DNA of 64,000 bases from Orobanche coerulescens (Eukaryota; Streptophyta; Magnoliopsida; Lamiales; Orobanchaceae), in contig CM065815.1 of the NCBI GenBank assembly GCA_033398695.1, positions 144,815,001 through 144,879,000 on the forward strand. The letters are read 5' to 3'. The notes under the pieces were generated by a model. The model saw nothing but the letters and a program-made list of their open reading frames with translations, ran no database searches and was not told the origin of the DNA. A program made the position numbers and the translations under genes. Positions 11,335 through 23,854 of the stretch are shown here, piece by piece. Every line of letters begins with the position of its first letter. Position 1 is the first letter of the stretch.

Positions 11335-11885
11335 GTCCCCCACATGATTGAGAATGCCAATGCAAAATGAATGCAAATGCATAGTTCAGTTCTCAAGAGA
11401 CAATATTGCATTTGGCTTGGTGGCTTGTGACCTTGATCCTATCCATGGTCTATATCATCGAGTATACTGGCGGCATAGTGGTCATGAAAAACCTTGAACT
11501 AGTCCTCCATGATGTATACCGAGACAATAATATTGACACAATATCATCTCAATTCCGTCCGTTCTAACGTTTTGTGTCCTTTTTGGCCTTGGACACCCCT
11601 TTGGATTCATAAGTGGATCAACTGAAGCGGCCCTCACTTCACACTTATATAGGTGATTCTTATTCCCCAAGTATCCTACTATACTTGGTCTCTCCGAGGT
11701 AATCAATAATCATTAAAAATCATAAGACTTAACCTCACGACATGTAGGTAAACAATCACTCACTATTATCAGAGAAAAGGTATGTCTGGGTGTTCTAACA
11801 CATGGATTATTATAACTTCGTTATCCCATTGAACCAAGCTCTTTGGATCCTCCAATCTACAAGGTTGGATTTCTGCTATAATCAT
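11335..11885 (-). other. PPT and 3' untranslated region of D
   Basis: On the minus strand a purine-rich ATGTGGGGGAC abuts the LTR (11335-11345) and acts as polypurine tract. The rest is the untranslated stretch between RNase H and the LTR, cut by H at the ATCAT duplication. No gene. Confidence 0.7.
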
Positions 11886-13168
11886 TGTTGGTCCCTAAGT
11901 ATACTGGATACAGTTTGGAAAGTTGTTTAAACAACAAACTGTACTGATTTTATAATTTGGAGTGCATAGCGGAAGTCTTAAAACAGTAAGATGCTGTCGA
12001 TACAGCAACTCGGTCTAATCTCCTGTTAGTTTGGTGCGTACAGGGTTTTGCAGTGTATACTTGTATAAATCACAGTTATGAAAACAGTAACGGCGAAAGG
12101 TAAATAACACAGTATTTAAGTGGTTCGAGGTAAACCCCTCTACGTCCACTGGTCCTCCACACAGGAGTAAAACGTTTATTATAAATATTGTGTACACAAC
12201 TATGTATTTATAATCAAACCTATCCTTGTATCGTTCACACAGATTGATACAAAGAATGTCGCTTTCAACCGTTCACACAGATTGGTTAAAGCTTCCTTCT
12301 TGAATTGCTTCTTCACACACAGTTCCAAAGCTTCGTCCTTATTCGTCCCACACAGGTCAGAATAATTTGTTGAGTTCACACAGAGCTCAGTTTTTACACA
12401 AAGGTAAAAGGTAGGTAACCAGGTAAGAACAGCAGCTTTGAATATGAGGTTCTTGAGCTGATGATGGCTGTTCTTGATGACTGAGTATATTTCTTCTTTC
12501 TCGGATATGGATTGATGCTAGAAAGAAATATACTTGCTCTTGTAAGCTTGATCTGATGATAATGAATATTCAGTCTTTCGATCTTTTGAATATCGCTTGT
12601 AAGCTTGTAAATGTTCTTGTTCGTATTGGTTGCATCTTTTGATCTTCAAACTCTGGGGATATATATAACCTTCTTGGATATATCCGTTGAGATAGATCCG
12701 TTGAGCAAAATTCTGTGACAACTTTGATAGTTGACTTGAATAGACCAGGATCCGGATATTGCGGGATTTGAAGATCTCTGACAGCTTCAGTATTTAAATA
12801 CTTTATCCTTTCAGTATTTAAATACTTCTTTATCGAACGGTACTTGAATTTAGTGAATACCAAAGATTCCTTTCCAAACGGTCTTCAGTCCTGTTCCGAT
12901 GTGAATGCTGTATCCATTTATGTTGTAGGCATATTTGGAGTAGTCCGGCGCTGTATGGAAGGGTGCTGTATTGAGATTCGAGACAGCTTTCATACTTGGC
13001 GCTTACTTAGACTTTGTTGCTGTATCTTGGTAGCGCGAGAGCTTGCTGCATGCTGGCGCTATCATAAGGTCTTCGATACAAGATTGCAACTTCGATCGGG
13101 CTTTCGACACAGGGCTTGCTGTATCAAGCTTTTTGGCAATTATCAAAACAACATTATTATTCCCAACA
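11886..13168 (-). repeat. LTR 1 of H (left)
   Basis: TGTTGGTCCCTAAG on the plus strand to ATTCCCAACA. The 3' LTR of the array in element orientation. It has CTGTAT and CGATAC words repeated many times near 12890-13130. Confidence 0.85.
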
Positions 13169-13184
13169 ATTTCCCCCTTTTTGA
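13169..13184 (-). other. Polypurine tract of H, unit 1
   Basis: The minus strand reads TCAAAAAGGGGGAAAT directly before LTR 1. The same tract occurs at 16650-16665 for unit 2. Confidence 0.75.
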
Positions 13185-13930
13185 TAATTTCCAAAACTTC
13201 TTGATCATGCCAAGGCTTTGATACCAAAACCTCTTCAAGCTAAAACAATTTCTCCTTCCTTTTTCGATGACCACAGTTGGAAATTTGAGAGGACTTCGAT
13301 ACAGGAGATGTTTATCCCCACTGTTTCTTTTTGACAATGTCATGAGCACACTTCTTGAACTTCTGTCAAATGATCTGGTCTTCAGCACTTAGTCTAAAAG
13401 AAATGTGAACTGCTCGCAGGCAAGTTCTAAAATGATAGCATCTAATAGGGAAGTGTATTACATTTTAAACTTATGATTGGCGCGCAGGCACAATCTTACA
13501 GTGTGATCTAGTTGAGTACAACTTAACCTATGAACTGTTCGTAGACGAGTTCTTACAGCAATACACAATAAAATAAAATTATCAATCATAATTGATGTCC
13601 TGTAGTGTAAATACTGTATCCGCAAATAATACAGCGTTCCCCCTTAAAAGGTACATACAGGTTTCAATTCTTACATATTTTTTTGGATTAACACTGTATT
13701 CATGGGTCGTACTGTATTCCCCTTAATTAATGCAAACGTCAGCTGTAGGAAGGTTCATATGTCTTTGTTCACTACAGTGCTGTATTGATGGTTCTGAGTG
13801 TACAGTTAATTAATTGCAGATACTGTATTCTTGGGTCTTACAGAATTTCCCCTCACTTAATGAGTAAAAGCATAAAAACTTACAGGGATTTCTGGCTGTA
13901 GCGTTCCCAACTCTTGTTGAAGCATAGAGA

Positions 13931-15277
13931 TTAAGTAAATTTGGGTCCTGGAGTGATAGTGCCTTTCAGTACCCAAATTTGCCGGATAACAATTGGTTTG
14001 TTGTAGGCTACTTTTGGTCCATTATATCGATATCTACGTGGGGCAGACACGTAGTCGTTGTAATCATGATAATTATAATGCATGAAAAATCGAGAATTAT
14101 AGTTGTTATTCCAGTACGATTGTCGTCTCAGAGGTGGACCCATTTTCATAGATCTTACAGATTGCCTCCTGGGTCTCCAGTTGGATTCCCAACGCCGTTG
14201 TTGATACTGCGCTGTGACCTGTTTTCTTGATGGATAGCGGGGCTCCTGTATCCAATGTTTAGGCGCGTTGTACTGAGAGTACTGCCGTACGGACCTTGGA
14301 TATTTCGATACAGCTTTCCCTCTGGATGGATGTTGGCGCTTATGATATGCTTGTGGAGCATGATGTGGATTGCGCCTTTCAGGTCTGAATGGCTGAGGAT
14401 TCCGCTGTCTGGAATAGGATTGCGGGGGCGGAATAGCAGCCTTTGCTGTTCGCGATGCAACGGGTTCCTTCACAGGACTTGGAATATCCTTCGATACAGG
14501 AATGGGTTCCTCACTCCTGACGAATACCGTACTAGATTTTCCTTTGTTGGAGAACGAGTTGTACCCTAAGCCACGTTTATCATGAGCATGTTGCCCAGTG
14601 CTTAGGATCTCTTCCATTCTATTAGAGGATTTCTCGAAAGAATTCAAGATTGTCTCTAATTCTCCTTCACGTTTCTCGAGAGATTTTACTTTGGCTTCGA
14701 GTAGAGCCAAATCATTTGTCTTTCTTTCAAGATGAGACTTAGTCTCATTTAGATCGTGAGCAAGTTGATGATTGCTCTCCATGAGTTTTTCTAAATTGAC
14801 TTTGCTGTTTTCGCAATCAACTGACATATTTTCATAATTATCCTTCAGCAAGTCGTTTTCTTCTTTCAGCTCTAAGTTAGAAATTTCAAGCTGGATGTTT
14901 TCTCTTTTCAATATCTCATGGGCCTTTTGAATGTTATTAAATTCATTCAACATGTTTTCGAAGGTATGAGATGCATTTACAGGAATAGTTGAGGTAGAGC
15001 TTACCTCATCATCATCGCCGTCTTCATTTTCCTCTTTAACTTCGGCCATAGAGCACATATAGGCTCTATCTTCTAGCTCATCATCTGACGAGTCACTATC
15101 AGTGACCACCTGAAGACATTCTTCGGTTGTTGTTGATGCGGGCGGAGGTTTTGATTCTCCAATGAAGGCCTTGAGTTTGTTCTTCATCCTGTTTCTCCAG
15201 TCATCAAACTCGTTAATGTGAAACATAGATATCTTATTTGACATAAAGGTATCCATATTAGAAGATGGGAAATACAA
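13931..15277 (-). CDS. gag-like protein of H, unit 1 (intact, 448 aa)
   Basis: An uninterrupted 448-codon frame and the only long intact ORF in the window. The N-terminus has a short gag-type segment (FHINEFDDWRNRMKNKL, about residues 18-34), then an acidic region (DSDSSDDELED), then a long predicted coiled coil (about residues 105-215, heptad-rich in L, E, K and N). Next is a motif resembling SIRE/Maximus copia gag proteins (RMEEILSTGQ followed by DKRGLGYN), then a basic R/Q/P/Y-rich C-terminus and a tryptophan-containing tail. No CCHC knuckle or protease motif is visible. It probably forms virus-like-particle protein for a defective element. The start is the first in-frame ATG; a second in-frame ATG lies eight codons on. 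Clade placement is tentative. Confidence 0.82.
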   Translation of the reverse strand: MYFPSSNMDTFMSNKISMFHINEFDDWRNRMKNKLKAFIGESKPPPASTTTEECLQVVTDSDSSDDELEDRAYMCSMAEVKEENEDGDDDEVSSTSTIPVNASHTFENMLNEFNNIQKAHEILKRENIQLEISNLELKEENDLLKDNYENMSVDCENSKVNLEKLMESNHQLAHDLNETKSHLERKTNDLALLEAKVKSLEKREGELETILNSFEKSSNRMEEILSTGQHAHDKRGLGYNSFSNKGKSSTVFVRSEEPIPVSKDIPSPVKEPVASRTAKAAIPPPQSYSRQRNPQPFRPERRNPHHAPQAYHKRQHPSRGKAVSKYPRSVRQYSQYNAPKHWIQEPRYPSRKQVTAQYQQRRWESNWRPRRQSVRSMKMGPPLRRQSYWNNNYNSRFFMHYNYHDYNDYVSAPRRYRYNGPKVAYNKPIVIRQIWVLKGTITPGPKFT

Positions 15278-15350
15278 AGACTGTTTTCGAAAATAAGTGT
15301 TTTTAAGGATCTGATTCAGTTAAAAATACGACTGATTCTTTTTATAATCA

Positions 15351-15367
15351 ACCGCTCCGATACCAAT
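15351..15367 (-). other. Primer binding site of H, unit 1
   Basis: The minus strand reads ATTGGTATCGGAGCGGT immediately after LTR 2, close to the initiator methionine tRNA site TGGTATCAGAGC. The same site lies at 18830-18846 for unit 2. Confidence 0.75.
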
Positions 15368-16649
15368 TGTTGGTCCCTAAGTATACTGGATATAGTTTGG
15401 AAAGTTGTTTAAACAACAAACTGTACTGATTTTCTAATTTGGAGTGCGTAGCGGAAGTCTTAAAACAGTAAGATGCTGTCGATACAGCAACTCGGTCTAA
15501 TCTCCTGTTAGCTTGGTGCGTACAGGGTTTTGCAGTGTATACTTGTATAAATCACAGTTATGAAAACAGTAACGGCGAAAGGTAAATAACACAGTATTTA
15601 AGTGGTTCGAGGTAAACCCCTCTACGTCCACTGGTCCTCCACACAGGAGTAAAATGTTTATTATAAATACTGCGTACACAACTATGTATTTATAATCAAA
15701 CCTATCCTTGTATCGTTCACACAGATTGATACAAAGAATGTCGCTTTCAACCGTTCACACAGATTGGTTAAAGCTTCCTTCTTGACTTGCTTCTTCACAC
15801 ACAGTTCCAAAGCTTCGTCCTTATTCGTCCCACACAGGTCAGAATAATTTGTTGAGTTCACACAGAGCTCAGTTTTTACACAAAGGTAAAAGGTAGGTAA
15901 CCAGGTAAGAACATCAGCTTTGAATATGAGGTTCTTGAGCTGATGATGGCTGTTCTTGATGACTGAGTATATTTCTTCTTTCTCGGATATGGATTGATGC
16001 TAGAAAGAAATATACTTGCTCTTGTAAGCTTGATCTGATGATAATGAATATTCAGTCTTTCGAACTTTTGAATATCACTTGTAAGCTTGTAAATGTTCTT
16101 GTTCGTATTGGTTGCATCTTTTGATCTTCAAACTCTGGGGATATATATAGCCTTCTTGGATATATCCATTGAGATAGATCCGTTGAGCAAAATTCTGTGA
16201 CAACTTTGATAGTCGACTTGAATAGACCAGGATCCGGATATTGCGGGATTTGAAGATCTCTGACAGCTTCAGTATTTAAATACTTTATCCTTTCAGTATT
16301 TAAATACTTCTTTATCGAACGGTACTTGACTTTAGTGAATACCAAAAATTCCTTTTCAAACGGTCTTCAGTCCTGTTCCGATGTGAATGCTGTATCCATT
16401 TATGTTGTAGGCATATTTGGAGTAGTCCGGTGCTGTATGGAAGGGTGTTGTATTGAGATTCGAGACAGCTTTCATACTTGGCGCTTACTTAGACTTTGTT
16501 GCTGTATCTTGGTAGCGCAAGAGCTTGCTGTATGCTGGCGCTATCATAAGGTCTTCGATACAGGATTGCAACTTCGATCGGGCTTTCGATACAAGGCTGC
16601 TGTATCAAGCTTTTTGGCAAATATCAAAACAACATTATTATTCCCAACA
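15368..16649 (-). repeat. LTR 2 of H (shared middle LTR)
   Basis: 1282 bp. It serves as 5' LTR for unit 1 and 3' LTR for unit 2. It lacks flanking target duplications, as expected for a tandem formed by LTR recombination or by a tandem cDNA. Confidence 0.85.
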
Positions 16650-17411
16650 ATTTCCCCCTTTTTGATAATTTCCAAAACTTCTTGATCATGCCAAGGCTTT
16701 GATACCAAAACCTCTTCAAGCTAAAAAAATTTCTCCTTCCTTTTTCGATGACCACAGTTGGAAATTTGAGAGGACTTCGATACAGGAGATGTTTATCCCC
16801 ACTATTTCTTTTTGACAATGTCATGAGCACACTTCTTGAACTTCTCTCAAATGATCTGGTCTTCAGCACTTAGTCTAAAAGAAATGTGAACTGCTCGCAG
16901 GCAAGTTCTAAAATGATAGCATCTAATAGGGAAGTGTATTACATTTTAAACTTATGATTGGCGCGCAGGCACAATCTTACAGTGTGATCTAGTTGAGTAC
17001 AACTTAAACTATGAACTGTTCATAGACGAGTTCTTACAGCAATACACAATAAAATAAAATTATCAATTATAATTGATGTCCTGTAGTGTAAATACTGTAT
17101 CCGCGAATAATACAACGTTCCCCCTTAAAAGGTACATACAGGTTTCAATTCTTACATATTTGTTCGGATTAACACTATATTCATGGGTCGTACTGTATTC
17201 CCCTTAATTAATGCACACGTCAGCTGTAGGAAGGTTCATATGTCTTTGTTCACTACAGTGCTGTATTGATGGTTCTGAGTGTACAGTTAATTAATGGCAG
17301 ATACTGTATTCTTGGGTCTTACAGAATTCCCCCTCACTTAATGAGTAAAAGCATAAAAACTTACAGGGATTTCTGGCTGTAGCGTTCCCAACTCTTGTTG
17401 AAGCATAGAGA

Positions 17412-18756
17412 TTAAGTAAATTTGGGTCCTGGAGTGATAGTGCCTTTCGGTACCCAAATTTGCCGGACAACAATTGGTTTGTTGTAGGCTACTTTTGGTC
17501 CATTATATCGATATCTACGTGGGGCAGGCACGTAGTCGTTGTAATCATGATAATTATAATGCATGAAAAATCGAGAATTATAGTTGTTATTCCAGTACGA
17601 TTGTCATCTCGGAGGTGGACCCATTTTCATAGATCTTACAGATTCTCCTGGGTCTCCAGTTGGATTCCCAATGCCGTTGTTGATACTGCGCTGTGACCTG
17701 TTTTCTTGATGGATAACGGGGCTCCTGTATCCAATGTTTAGGCGCGTTGTACTGAGAGTACTGCCGTACGGACCTTGGATATTTCGATACAGCTTTCCCT
17801 CTGGATGGATGTTGGCGCTTATGATATGCTTGTGGAGCATGATGTGGATTGCGCCTTTCAGGTCTGAATGGCTGAGGATTCCGCTGTCTGGAATAGGATT
17901 GCGGGGGCGGAATAGCAGCCTTTGCTGTTCGCGGTGCAACAGGTTCCTTCACAGGACTTGGAATATCCTTCGATACAGGAATGGGTTCCTCACTCCTGAC
18001 GAATACCGTACTAGATTTTCCTTTGTTGGAGAATGAGTTGTACCCTAAGCCACGTTTATCATGAGCATGTTGCCCAGTGCTTAGGATCTCTTCCATTCTA
18101 TTAGAGGATTTCTCGAAAGAATTCAAGATTGTCTCTAATTCTCCTTCACGTTTCTCGAGAGATTTTACTTTGGCTTCGAGTAGAGCCAAATCATTTTTCT
18201 TGCTTTCAAGATGAGACTTAGTCTCATTTAGATCGTGAGCAAGTTGATGATTGCTCTCCATGAGTTTTTCTAAATTGACTTTGCTGTTTTCGCAATCAAC
18301 TGACATATTTTCATAATTATCCTTCAGCAAGTCGTTTTCTTCTTTCAGCTCTAAGTTAGAAATTTCAAGCTGGATGTTTTCTCTTTTCAATATCTCATGG
18401 GCCTTTTGAATGTTATTAAATTCATTCAACATGTTTTCAAAGGTATGAGATGCATTTACAGGAATAGTTGAGGTAGAGCTTACCTCATCATCATCGTCGT
18501 CTTCATTTTCCTCTTTAACTTCGGCCATAGAGCACATATAGGCTCTATCTTCTAGCTCATCATCTGAAGAGTCACTATCAGTGACCACCTGAAGACATTC
18601 TTCGGTCGTTGTTGATGCGGGCGGAGGTTTTGATTCTCCAATGAAGGCCTTGAGTTTGTTCTTCATCTTGTTTCTCCAGTCATCAAACTCGTTAATGTGA
18701 AACATAGATATCTTATTTGACATAAAGGTATCCATATTAGAAGATGGGAAATACAA
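17412..18756 (-). pseudogene. gag-like protein of H, unit 2 (2-bp deletion)
   Basis: It is nearly identical to unit 1, but a 2-bp deletion near 17643 (GATTCTCC here, GATTGCCTCC at 14159-14168) breaks the frame after about residue 371. The frame then runs to 17587, giving 389 codons with an altered C-terminus; the homologous stop is at 17412-17414. The N-terminal region, acidic stretch and coiled coil are preserved. The 2-bp difference equals the length difference between the two interiors (2199 against 2197 bp), so the copies are otherwise collinear. Confidence 0.8.
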
Positions 18757-18846
18757 AGACTGTTTTCGAAAATAAGTGTTTTTAAGGATCTGATTCAGTT
18801 AAAAATACGACTGATTGTTTTTAGAATCAACCGCTCCGATACCAAT

Positions 18847-20129
18847 TGTTGGTCCCTAAGTATACTGGATACAGTTTGGAAAGTTGTTTAAACAACAAAG
18901 TGTACTGATTTTATAATTTGGAGTCCGTAGCGGAAGTCTTAAAACAGTAAGATGCTGTCGATACAGCAAATCGGTCTAATCTCCTGTTAGTTTGGTGCGT
19001 ACAGGGTTTTGCAGTGTATACTTGTATAAATCACAGTTATGAAAACAGTAACGGCGAAAGGTAAATAACAAAGTATTTAAGTGGTTCGAGGTAAACCCCT
19101 CTACGTCCACTGGTCCTCCACACAGGAGTAAAACGTTTATTATAAATACTGCGTACACAACTATGTATTTATAATCAAACCTATCCTTGTATCGTTCACA
19201 CAGATTGATACAAAGAATGTCGCTTTCAACCGTTCACACAGATTGGTTAAAGCTTCCTTCTTGACTTGCTTCTTCACACACAGTTCCAAAGCTTCGTCCT
19301 TATTCGTCCCACACAGGTCAGAATAATTTGTTGAGTTCACAGAGAGCTCAGTTTTTACACAAAGGTAAAAGGTAGGTAACCAGGTAAGAACAACAGCTTT
19401 GAATATGAGGTTCTTGAGCTGATGATGGCTGTTCTTGATGACTGAGTATATTTCTTCTTTCTCGGATATGGATTGATGCTAGAAAGAAATATACTTGCTC
19501 TTGTAAGCTTGATCTGATGATAATGAATATTCAGTCTTTCGATCTTTTGAATATCGCTTGTAAGCTTGTAAATGTTTTTGTTCGTATTGGTTGCATCTTT
19601 TGATCTTCAAACTCAGGGGATATATATAGCCTTCTTCGATATATCCGTTGAGATAGACCCGTTGAGCAAAATTCTGTGACAACTTTGATAGTTGACTTGA
19701 ATAGACCAGGATCCGGATATTGCGGGATTTGAAGATCTCTGACAGCTTCAGTATTTAAATACTTTATCCTTTCAGTATTTAAATACTTCTTTATCGAACG
19801 GTACTTGACTTTAGTGAATACCAAAGATTCCTTTTCAAACAGTCTTCAGTCCTGTTCCGATGTGAATGCTGTATCCATTTATGTTGTAGGCATATTTGGA
19901 GTAGTCCGGCGCTGTATGGAAGGGTGCTGTATTGAGATTCGAGACAGCTTCCATACTTGGCGCTTACTTAGACTTTGTTGTTGTATCTTGGTAGCGCGAG
20001 AGCTTGCTGTATGCTGGCGCTATCATAAGTTCTTCGATACAGGATTGCAACTTCGATCGGGCTTTCGATACAGGGCTTGCTGCATCAAGCTTTTTGGCAA
20101 TTATCAAAACAATATTATTATTCCCAACA
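18847..20129 (-). repeat. LTR 3 of H (right)
   Basis: 1283 bp. The 5' LTR of the array in element orientation, followed on the right by the duplication ATCAT. Confidence 0.85.
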
Positions 20130-20165
20130 ATCATCCTTAAGATGTGGATTTAACACCCATTCCCT

Positions 20166-22408
20166 CTAACAATATTTATACATTTGATCTCGATTAATAC
20201 TCTTCGTAACCGGATCCGCCAGATTATCTATTGACCATACATAGTCAATTAAGATAATCCCACTCAAGATTAAATGCCTCACGGCATTATGTCGTCGACG
20301 AATATGTTGAGACTTACCATTATAAAACATATTTTGTGCCCGTCCAATAGCAGCTTGGCTATCACAGTGTATCAACACAGACGGCACAGGTCTCGTCCAA
20401 CATGTAATATCCTCTAGGAAATTCTTAAGCCATTCAGCTTCTTCACCAGCTTTATCCAAAGCTATGAATTCAGATTCCATGGTAGACCTAGCAATACATG
20501 TTTGTTTCTTGGACTTCCAAGATACAACACCACCTCCAATAGTGAACACATATCTACTCGTAGAAAATGAGTCTTTTGATTCGGATATCTAATTAGAATC
20601 ACAATACCCTTCAAGTTCTGAGTATATTTTAAATAACTCAGTACTCGTTCTAGAGCCCTCCAATGTTCTTTACTTGGATTAGCTGTGTAGCTACTCAATT
20701 TGTGAACCGAGCATGCTATATCAGGATGGGTACAATTTGACAGATACATCAAACTCCCAATGATCTTAGCATATTCATCTTGGCCCATAGGTTCACCCTT
20801 ATGATTAGTCAGATGAACATTCGGTTCCCAAGGAGTTTTAGCAATGGGTTTATCAAAAGCGTTGAATTTCCTTAACACTTTGTCAACATAATGATATTGC
20901 ATCAAAGCACCGTTAGGTGTTTTCAGAATCTTAGTTTCAAGAATAGTATCAGCCAAACCCATATCTTTCATGCTAAAATTCTTACTTAGCATTCGTTTCG
21001 TTTCACCAATCACACGAGAGTTGCTACCCATTATCAAAATGTCATCTACATATATACAAACAATAACGTAATTGTCACTCGTTTTCTTAACAGAGACATA
21101 TTTGTCACTCTCATTGATATTGAAACCATTTGACAACATCACTTCGTCAAATTTCAATTGCCACCGTAGAGGTGCTTGTTTCAAACCATATAAAGACTGT
21201 TGTAGTTTGCATATCATGTGCTCTTTCCCAGGTACTACAAACCCTTCCGGTTGTTTCATATAGATTTCATCATCCAACTCCCCATACAAGAATGCAGTCT
21301 TAACATCTATTTGATGAATCTTGAGATTACGCAAAGCAGCAATGTCGAGTAGCACCCTAATAGATGTAAGTCTTGTCACGGGCGAGTAGGTATCAAAGAA
21401 ATCATAACCAGCTTTTTGCCTAAAGCCTTGAACTACAAGTTGGGCCTTATATTTGTCAATAGTACCGTCAGACTTGTACTTATTCTTTAAGATCCATTTG
21501 CATCCTAAAGCCTTACAACCCTGTGGAAGTTCAACTAACACCCAAGTATGATTCAGCACAATAGACTCAATCTCAATGTCTATTGCCTCTTTCCAGAAAG
21601 CCGCATCTGGACCGGATAAAGCTTCTTTTATAGATATTGGTTCACCGTCTAACATTAAAATGACATAGTCTGGTCCATATATCTTTACTTTTCGTACTCT
21701 AGTACCTCGTCTAGGTTCTACATTGACTGGTGTAGACCTAGGTCGCTTTCTGTTCGGTCGTTCAGATAACACCGGATTCGGGCTTGAGGCTTCATTTTCA
21801 TCTATGGTTTCATAACACATAGGCTCATCTACAACTTTAGAACTTGTAGCTTCATCATCAACTCCTTTGCTAGAGTTAAGATCAACCTTATTCTTATAAG
21901 GATAGATATTTTCAAAGAATACAACATTCCTTGATTCAATCGTTGTATTTACATGAATATCAGGTATCTCTGATTTGTGTACAACAAACCTGTAAGCGCT
22001 GCTGTTAAGTGCATAACCAATAAAGATACAATCGATCGTCTTAGGACCAATTTTAACTTGTTTAGGTAGAGGCACCTCAACTTTCGCCAAACACCCCCAC
22101 ACTTTGAGATATATGTATGATGGTTTTCTTCCTTTCCGCAACTCATAAGGAGTAACATCCTTACCTTTGTGTGGAATTTTGTTCAATATGTAGTTGCCTG
22201 TCAAGATAGCTCCCCCCCACATGTTCTGGGGCAACCCTGAACTAATTAATAAGGCATTCATCATATCTTTGAGTGTTCGATTCTTACGTTCAGCAATGCC
22301 ATTAGATTGTGGTGCATATGGAGCCGTGGTTTGATGAATTATACCACTTTCATTTCATAATTCCTCAAATGGAGCTACATATTCATGTCTTATATCACTT
22401 TGAACCAT
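20166..22408 (-). pseudogene. D pol: integrase C-terminal part, RT and RNase H (copia)
   Basis: Minus-strand order: end of the integrase core (the PQSNG motif region, then NGIAERKNRTLKDMMNALL), integrase C-terminal region (LRKGRKPSYIYLKVWG, then CIFIGYA), reverse transcriptase (WKEAIDIEIESI, WILKNKYKSDGTIDKYKAQLV, IHQIDVKTAFLYGELDDEIY, LYGLKQAPLRWQ, CIYVDDILIMG) and RNase H ([20 protein letters not shown], then [20 protein letters not shown] and the end at 20166). YVDD is the copia catalytic motif. There is a nonsense codon in the integrase part near 22345-22355 and a frame break near 20550. It joins 46371-47007 exactly at the CTTAA duplication of E. Confidence 0.9.
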
Positions 22409-22413
22409 CTTAA

Positions 22414-23716
22414 TGTTAGTTGTATTTTTATGCGCTTAATCATCATTATTTTATACCCATTTTTAGTTGAAATCGGCGTAAATGAGCTTTTAATGCATTA
22501 TTTGTATATGTTTTGAAGGAAATTCGAGTCGGGGAGCTTAAACGAAGAAAAATGGGCCAAAACGACAAATTTTGGTCAAGGACCGCGGCACACGGACAAG
22601 GGGCCGCGGCACAAGAGGCGCCCAGAAGGACCCGGTACAAACTGTACCGGGGGCCGCGGCACGCAAGATCTGAGCCGCGGCCCGTAAGGAAAAATCGCGC
22701 TCAGGCCTGGCCGCATGAAGACAGGGGCCGCGGCACACTAATGCCGGGCCGCAGCCCGCCGCGCTGGTTCCCTACTCGCAGCTCGCGATTTCGGCGGTTT
22801 GGAAGCCCGTTTCTGACCTAATTTCCAGATGCGTTTTTGAGGCTGATGAAAAATTATAAATAGGCATTGAAGGTCAGAAGATATCATGATCATAGAGAAG
22901 GAGAAAACACCGAGGAGCAGAGAGCAGAAGCCAGAGAACGGAGGAATTCAAGTTCTTCAACTGTGTTTGATTTCTCTTATGCTTTCTTTAATTCTTTGTG
23001 TATTATTTTCTAGCATGTCGGGCTAGAACCCTAGTCTAGGATTATGATGAAACCGAGGTTTTGACGAATTAACTTTTGATTTTGCATTATTAAAATATAT
23101 CTCCCTTTCTTATTGAGTTTTCCCAATTGTTTGTAATGCGTTCAATTATGTGGCCTATGATTTAATTATTTTGATTACGCAACTCGAATCGGGAGAGGAG
23201 AGTTAGTAGGAAAAATTGGTGAGAAACATTTTATCTTGTGATATAGGAATATACTCATAGGAATTACGTGACCTGTCTGAAGATTTTGTACTTTTTGACT
23301 ATTGCCGAATTAATTCACCTAGGAATAGAGTGTTTTATTCGCCTTAGAAAATTCTACTGACCTCGGGAGAGGCATTAGAGTATCTTAGCAATCTTCGCCT
23401 TCAATAAATTGGGAAATCGCTTAATTCATATAAATCAAGAGTAATTCGGATAAATCGAGACGGATTCTCAATCCTAGATTATTCTCCTATTTGATCTTCT
23501 TTCTTCTAATAATCGATTTTATTAATTGTTTTTAGTTTATCATTATATTAATTTTCTTTAATATTCCTTGCACCACCATATTCGATCGTTCAGATAAAAT
23601 TAGAATGTACATAAATTGGTAGTTAGTAAGTCAGTCCTCGTGGGAACGATATTTTACTTATCACTTTATTACATGCTTACGACAACGTGCACTTGCGTTC
23701 ACTGAACTACGTAACA
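22414..23716 (+). repeat. 5' LTR of E
   Basis: 1303 bp from TGTTAGTTGTAT to GAACTACGTAACA. It is nearly the same as 45075-46365, with small indels (for example near 22885-22920). It carries a palindrome array and a TATA box. Confidence 0.88.
22565..22866 (+). promoter_or_regulatory. U3 palindrome array and TATA of E
   Basis: Six copies around GCCGCGGC(AC) at about 22571, 22600, 22648, 22672, 22726 and 22745 are followed by AAATTATAAATAGG (22852-22865). The same arrangement occurs in the 3' LTR (copies from 45245 to 45407). The 8-bp core is a perfect palindrome with two CpG sites. Confidence 0.65.
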
Positions 23717-23722
23717 AGTTTT

Positions 23723-23740
23723 TGGCGGTGTTGCCGGGGA
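23723..23740 (+). other. Primer binding site of E
   Basis: TGGCGGTGTTGCCGGGGA lies six bases after the LTR. It resembles TGGCGCCGTTGCCGGGGA, the Athila-type site matching the 3' end of an aspartate tRNA, with two mismatches. The tRNA assignment is from memory. Confidence 0.65.
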
Positions 23741-23854
23741 CTGATTGTTTTACTAATATCGATTTCAGTATTTCTAGTCTTAATTTGAACACTATTTTAT
23801 TTTTGTGTAATTTTTTTTATTATTTGTTTTCCTTTCAGGAGTTTCGTTTAGTGC

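Larger units (their letters stand above)
11886..20129 (-). mobile_element. Element H: gag-only (TR-GAG-like) retrotransposon in tandem LTR-gag-LTR-gag-LTR form
   Basis: Three LTRs of 1282-1283 bp (11886-13168, 15368-16649, 18847-20129) alternate with two interiors of 2199 and 2197 bp. A single target duplication ATCAT flanks the whole array (11881-11885, 20130-20134), and none is seen at the inner LTRs. Each interior has a primer site, one gag frame and a polypurine tract, but no protease, integrase, RT or RNase H. LTRs and interiors differ by few substitutions, so the array is young relative to its neighbours. Gag-only plant elements have been described as TR-GAG; mobilisation would depend on a partner copia element. 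Confidence 0.88.

Noticed and set aside
13931..15277. Host coiled-coil gene
   Set aside because: It sits between LTRs with PBS and PPT, is duplicated with them, and carries a gag-like N-terminus and a copia-gag-like motif.
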